8,624 bases of DNA from Candidatus Parabacteroides intestinavium. GTDB taxonomy: Bacteria > Bacteroidota > Bacteroidia > Bacteroidales > Tannerellaceae. This document shows, piece after piece, positions 6,707-8,624 of the stretch. The stretch is taken from the NCBI GenBank assembly GCA_019118725.1, contig DWYO01000252.1:1-8624 (forward strand), read 5' to 3'. The first letter of the stretch is position 1, and every line of letters starts with the position of its first letter. Below the pieces are notes generated by a model. That model ran no database searches. It saw only the letters and a program-made list of their open reading frames with translations, and was not told the origin of the DNA. The position numbers were made by a program, and so were the translations under genes.

Positions 6707-7978
6707 ATGGAACAATTACTTCAATACATTTGGAAATACAGATTATATCGGACTACCGATATGCGGACAACGCAAGGTGAGGAACTGGAAATCATAGATC
6801 CCGGCATCCAAAATCGGGATGCCGGTCCTGATTTTTTCAATGCGAAAGTAAAAATCAACGGAACCTTATGGGCGGGAAGCGTGGAAATCCACCAAAAAGC
6901 CTCCGAATGGTACAAGCACGGGCATGATTCGGACAAGGCCTATGACAATGTCATCCTGCATGTTATTGCCGAAGAAGATGTCCAGGTATTTCGGAATGAA
7001 GAACCCATCACACAATGGCTCATGATTATTCCTCAAGCCATCCAAAACAATATCGAATGGTTATTGAACCGCGATGGGGATATCACTTGCTTTGAACGCT
7101 TGCCGGAAATCGCTTCCATTCACCGAAGGGAATGGATGGACCGATTGCTCTGCGAACGTCTGGAGCGGAAAACTCAAGATATCTACAAATGGCTCGACCA
7201 ATATGCTCAAGATTGGAACGAAGCTTTTTACATCTTGCTCTGCCGGAATTTCGGATTCGGGGTAAATAACGATATCTTTGAGCGCCTGGCGCGTAGTCTC
7301 CCGTTGAAATATATTCAAAAACAACGCGGAAGTGCTTCACAAATCGAAGCACTTTTCTTCGGACAAGCTGGAATGCTGGAGGAAGCCAGCCCAAAGGAAT
7401 TTCATCATTACTACCGATTCCTGCAAAAAGAATATCAATTCTTGCAGAAGAAATTCGGACTGGAGCCCTTGGAATCCCATCTATTCCGCCGTTTGCGAGT
7501 ACGTCCAGCCTCATCGCCCTATATCAAGCTGGCCCAATTAGCCTCTATCTGGGTCAAGCACGACACACTCTTTTCAGCTTTGTTGAATGCCGGGAACCTA
7601 CGCGAGATAAAATCTTATCTCCATGCAGATACCAGTGAGTTTTGGGATACACACTATAACTTCCGCGATAGCTCGCCGGTACGCAAGAAAGTATTAGGCG
7701 ACAAAGCTCTGAATATTATCCTTATCAATACCGTTGCCCCGATGATGTTCGCCTATGGCAAGTATCATCACCTGACGGAATATACCGAACGTGCCCTGAC
7801 GATATTGGAACGCATTCCTCCGGAAGAGAATCATATCATCAATATGTTCCGTTACGCCGGAATCATCGCCCAAAATGCCGGAGACACGCAAGCATTGATT
7901 CAACTGAAACGGAATTATTGCGAACAGAAAAAGTGTCTTTATTGTCACTTCGGGTTTCAATTATTAAAGCAGTTATAG
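6707..7978 (+). CDS. DUF2851 family protein of unknown function, nuclease-like N-terminal signature
   Basis: I recognise this 423-residue protein as DUF2851, a family common in Bacteroidetes without an assigned function. The conserved block is near the N terminus: NRDAGPDFFNAK (from residue 36), WAGSVEIHQKASEW (55-68), KHGHDSDKAYDNVILHV (70-86). The arrangement P41-D42, then E60-x-H62 with K64, followed by a hydrophobic strand, resembles a PD-(D/E)XK nuclease core; this is my inference, not an established activity. The middle (about 130-360) looks mostly helical. The C terminus carries a compact Cys cluster C405-x4-C410-x2-C413-H414 that could bind zinc or take part in an iron-sulphur site. 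No signal peptide or membrane segment is visible. The ATG at 6707 follows a short A/G-rich stretch. The gene ends with TAG at 7976-7978, inside the 3' end of the opposing kinase gene. Confidence 0.85.
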   Translation: MEQLLQYIWKYRLYRTTDMRTTQGEELEIIDPGIQNRDAGPDFFNAKVKINGTLWAGSVEIHQKASEWYKHGHDSDKAYDNVILHVIAEEDVQVFRNEEPITQWLMIIPQAIQNNIEWLLNRDGDITCFERLPEIASIHRREWMDRLLCERLERKTQDIYKWLDQYAQDWNEAFYILLCRNFGFGVNNDIFERLARSLPLKYIQKQRGSASQIEALFFGQAGMLEEASPKEFHHYYRFLQKEYQFLQKKFGLEPLESHLFRRLRVRPASSPYIKLAQLASIWVKHDTLFSALLNAGNLREIKSYLHADTSEFWDTHYNFRDSSPVRKKVLGDKALNIILINTVAPMMFAYGKYHHLTEYTERALTILERIPPEENHIINMFRYAGIIAQNAGDTQALIQLKRNYCEQKKCLYCHFGFQLLKQL

Positions 7979-8624
7979 CCAGATTTTGAACCGAGTAATG
8001 CCATCGGCATAGGTTTTCAAAGAGAAAGAACACTGATGACGTTGGAGTACCTCACGGATAAAAATAAGCCCGATGCCCTGTCCGTTCGGCTTGGTCGAGA
8101 AAAAGGGGCTGAACAGCTTGGCTTCGGTCTCCTTGCTGATGCCTTTCCCGTCATCACCTATTTCCAGACATATCGGATGCGCGGTAGTACGGATATAGAT
8201 ATGCCCCTGCCGGCCTATCGATTCGGCTGAATTCTTGATGATATTCACCAAAACCTGCTCAAACAACGAGCGGTCTATTTCCACCTCCGGCAAATCCCCG
8301 TCCAGCTCCATCCGAAGTTCAATATGCCGGTTCATGCAAATAGTTTCCATGAAGCGTTTACATGAAGTTACCAATTCATTCAGCGAAGTAGGCTTACGCC
8401 GGGGTTCCGGAATGCGCACCACATCAGCGAAGTTCGTGATAAACCGACTCATGCTATAACACCGGTCAATAGATATCTGCAACACATCGCACACATCCTG
8501 CATATCCGCCATCCCGCTAAAAGTAGACTCCAAAGTATCTAACGTAGAGGTTATTCCAGCAGTTGTATTGTTGACTTCATGCGAAATCATGCGGATAACC
8601 TTCTCATACGCCTTCTTCTCTGCC
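7973..8624 (-). CDS. Sensor histidine kinase, C-terminal catalytic core (5' end outside window)
   Basis: The minus-strand frame is open from the right window edge to TAA at 7973-7975 (visible part about 216 codons). The visible protein begins ...EKKAYEKVIRMISHEVNN, the dimerisation helix with the H-box; the phospho-acceptor His codon is at 8579-8581. The HATPase_c domain follows with N box (IIKNSAES), G1 box (GDDGKGIS), F box (FSPFFSTK) and G2 box (GQGIGL), so the kinase core looks complete and active. The phrase 'A.EK.IRM.SHE' is like the NtrY-type kinases of Bacteroidetes ('AWEKLIRVLTHEI'). The Met at 8588-8590 lies within the H-box helix and is not the true start: sensor and membrane parts must lie beyond 8624. 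The signal sensed and the partner regulator cannot be seen. It converges on the DUF2851 gene with a 6-base overlap. Confidence 0.92.
   Translation of the reverse strand, partial: AEKKAYEKVIRMISHEVNNTTAGITSTLDTLESTFSGMADMQDVCDVLQISIDRCYSMSRFITNFADVVRIPEPRRKPTSLNELVTSCKRFMETICMNRHIELRMELDGDLPEVEIDRSLFEQVLVNIIKNSAESIGRQGHIYIRTTAHPICLEIGDDGKGISKETEAKLFSPFFSTKPNGQGIGLIFIREVLQRHQCSFSLKTYADGITRFKIWL

Noticed and set aside
7083..7514. 143-residue minus-strand open frame
   Set aside because: It is antisense to the DUF2851 gene, whose plus-strand protein is clearly conserved; the antisense product shows no domain features.
1..8624. Search for CRISPR arrays, tRNA or rRNA genes, insertion sequences, prophage or defence genes
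   Set aside because: No regularly spaced repeats, RNA gene signatures, transposase or integrase motifs, or recognisable defence domains were seen on either strand.

Overview
The window looks like a chromosomal housekeeping segment from a member of the Bacteroidales, most likely a Parabacteroides or Tannerellaceae/Porphyromonadaceae relative. The main clue is a secreted S9 peptidase that I recognise as an orthologue of Porphyromonas gingivalis prolyl tripeptidyl peptidase A; its catalytic and substrate-binding residues line up at a constant offset. Other clues are A-rich leaders without Shine-Dalgarno sequences, a TAnnTTTG-type -7 box, a DUF2851 protein, and base composition in the mid-40s % GC by eye.

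Layout, left to right. (1) 3-107: the 3' end of a hexapeptide-repeat acyltransferase, probably serine O-acetyltransferase. (2) 212-1639: a THUMP-type class I 23S rRNA methyltransferase (RlmL-like) with a long basic tail. (3) 1629-3821: ptpA, overlapping the methyltransferase by 11 bases. (4) 3931-5202: purD, glycinamide ribonucleotide synthetase. (5) 5203-5435: the largest non-coding gap (233 bases), mostly filled by a structured element with four alternating copies of a GTGTGTCA.AATG motif. (6) 5436-6656: an M16 zinc peptidase with an intact HxxEH site. (7) 6707-7978: a DUF2851 protein with a PD-(D/E)XK-like signature and a C-terminal Cys cluster. (8) 7973-8624, minus strand: the C-terminal kinase core of a sensor histidine kinase, cut by the window edge and overlapping the DUF2851 gene tail to tail by 6 bases.

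All complete genes lie on the plus strand; only the histidine kinase points the other way. The genes do not form one pathway: they cover cysteine synthesis, rRNA modification, extracytoplasmic peptide breakdown, purine synthesis, proteolysis, an unknown function and signalling. Only the rRNA methyltransferase and ptpA look translationally coupled. The two peptidases (PtpA in the periplasm or envelope, M16 without a visible signal peptide) fit a peptide-using lifestyle, but nothing here shows that they act together.

I found no obvious defence system, prophage, insertion sequence, CRISPR array, tRNA or rRNA. The points most worth a second look are the intergenic structured repeat, a nine-G tract inside ptpA, and the nuclease-like features of the DUF2851 protein.
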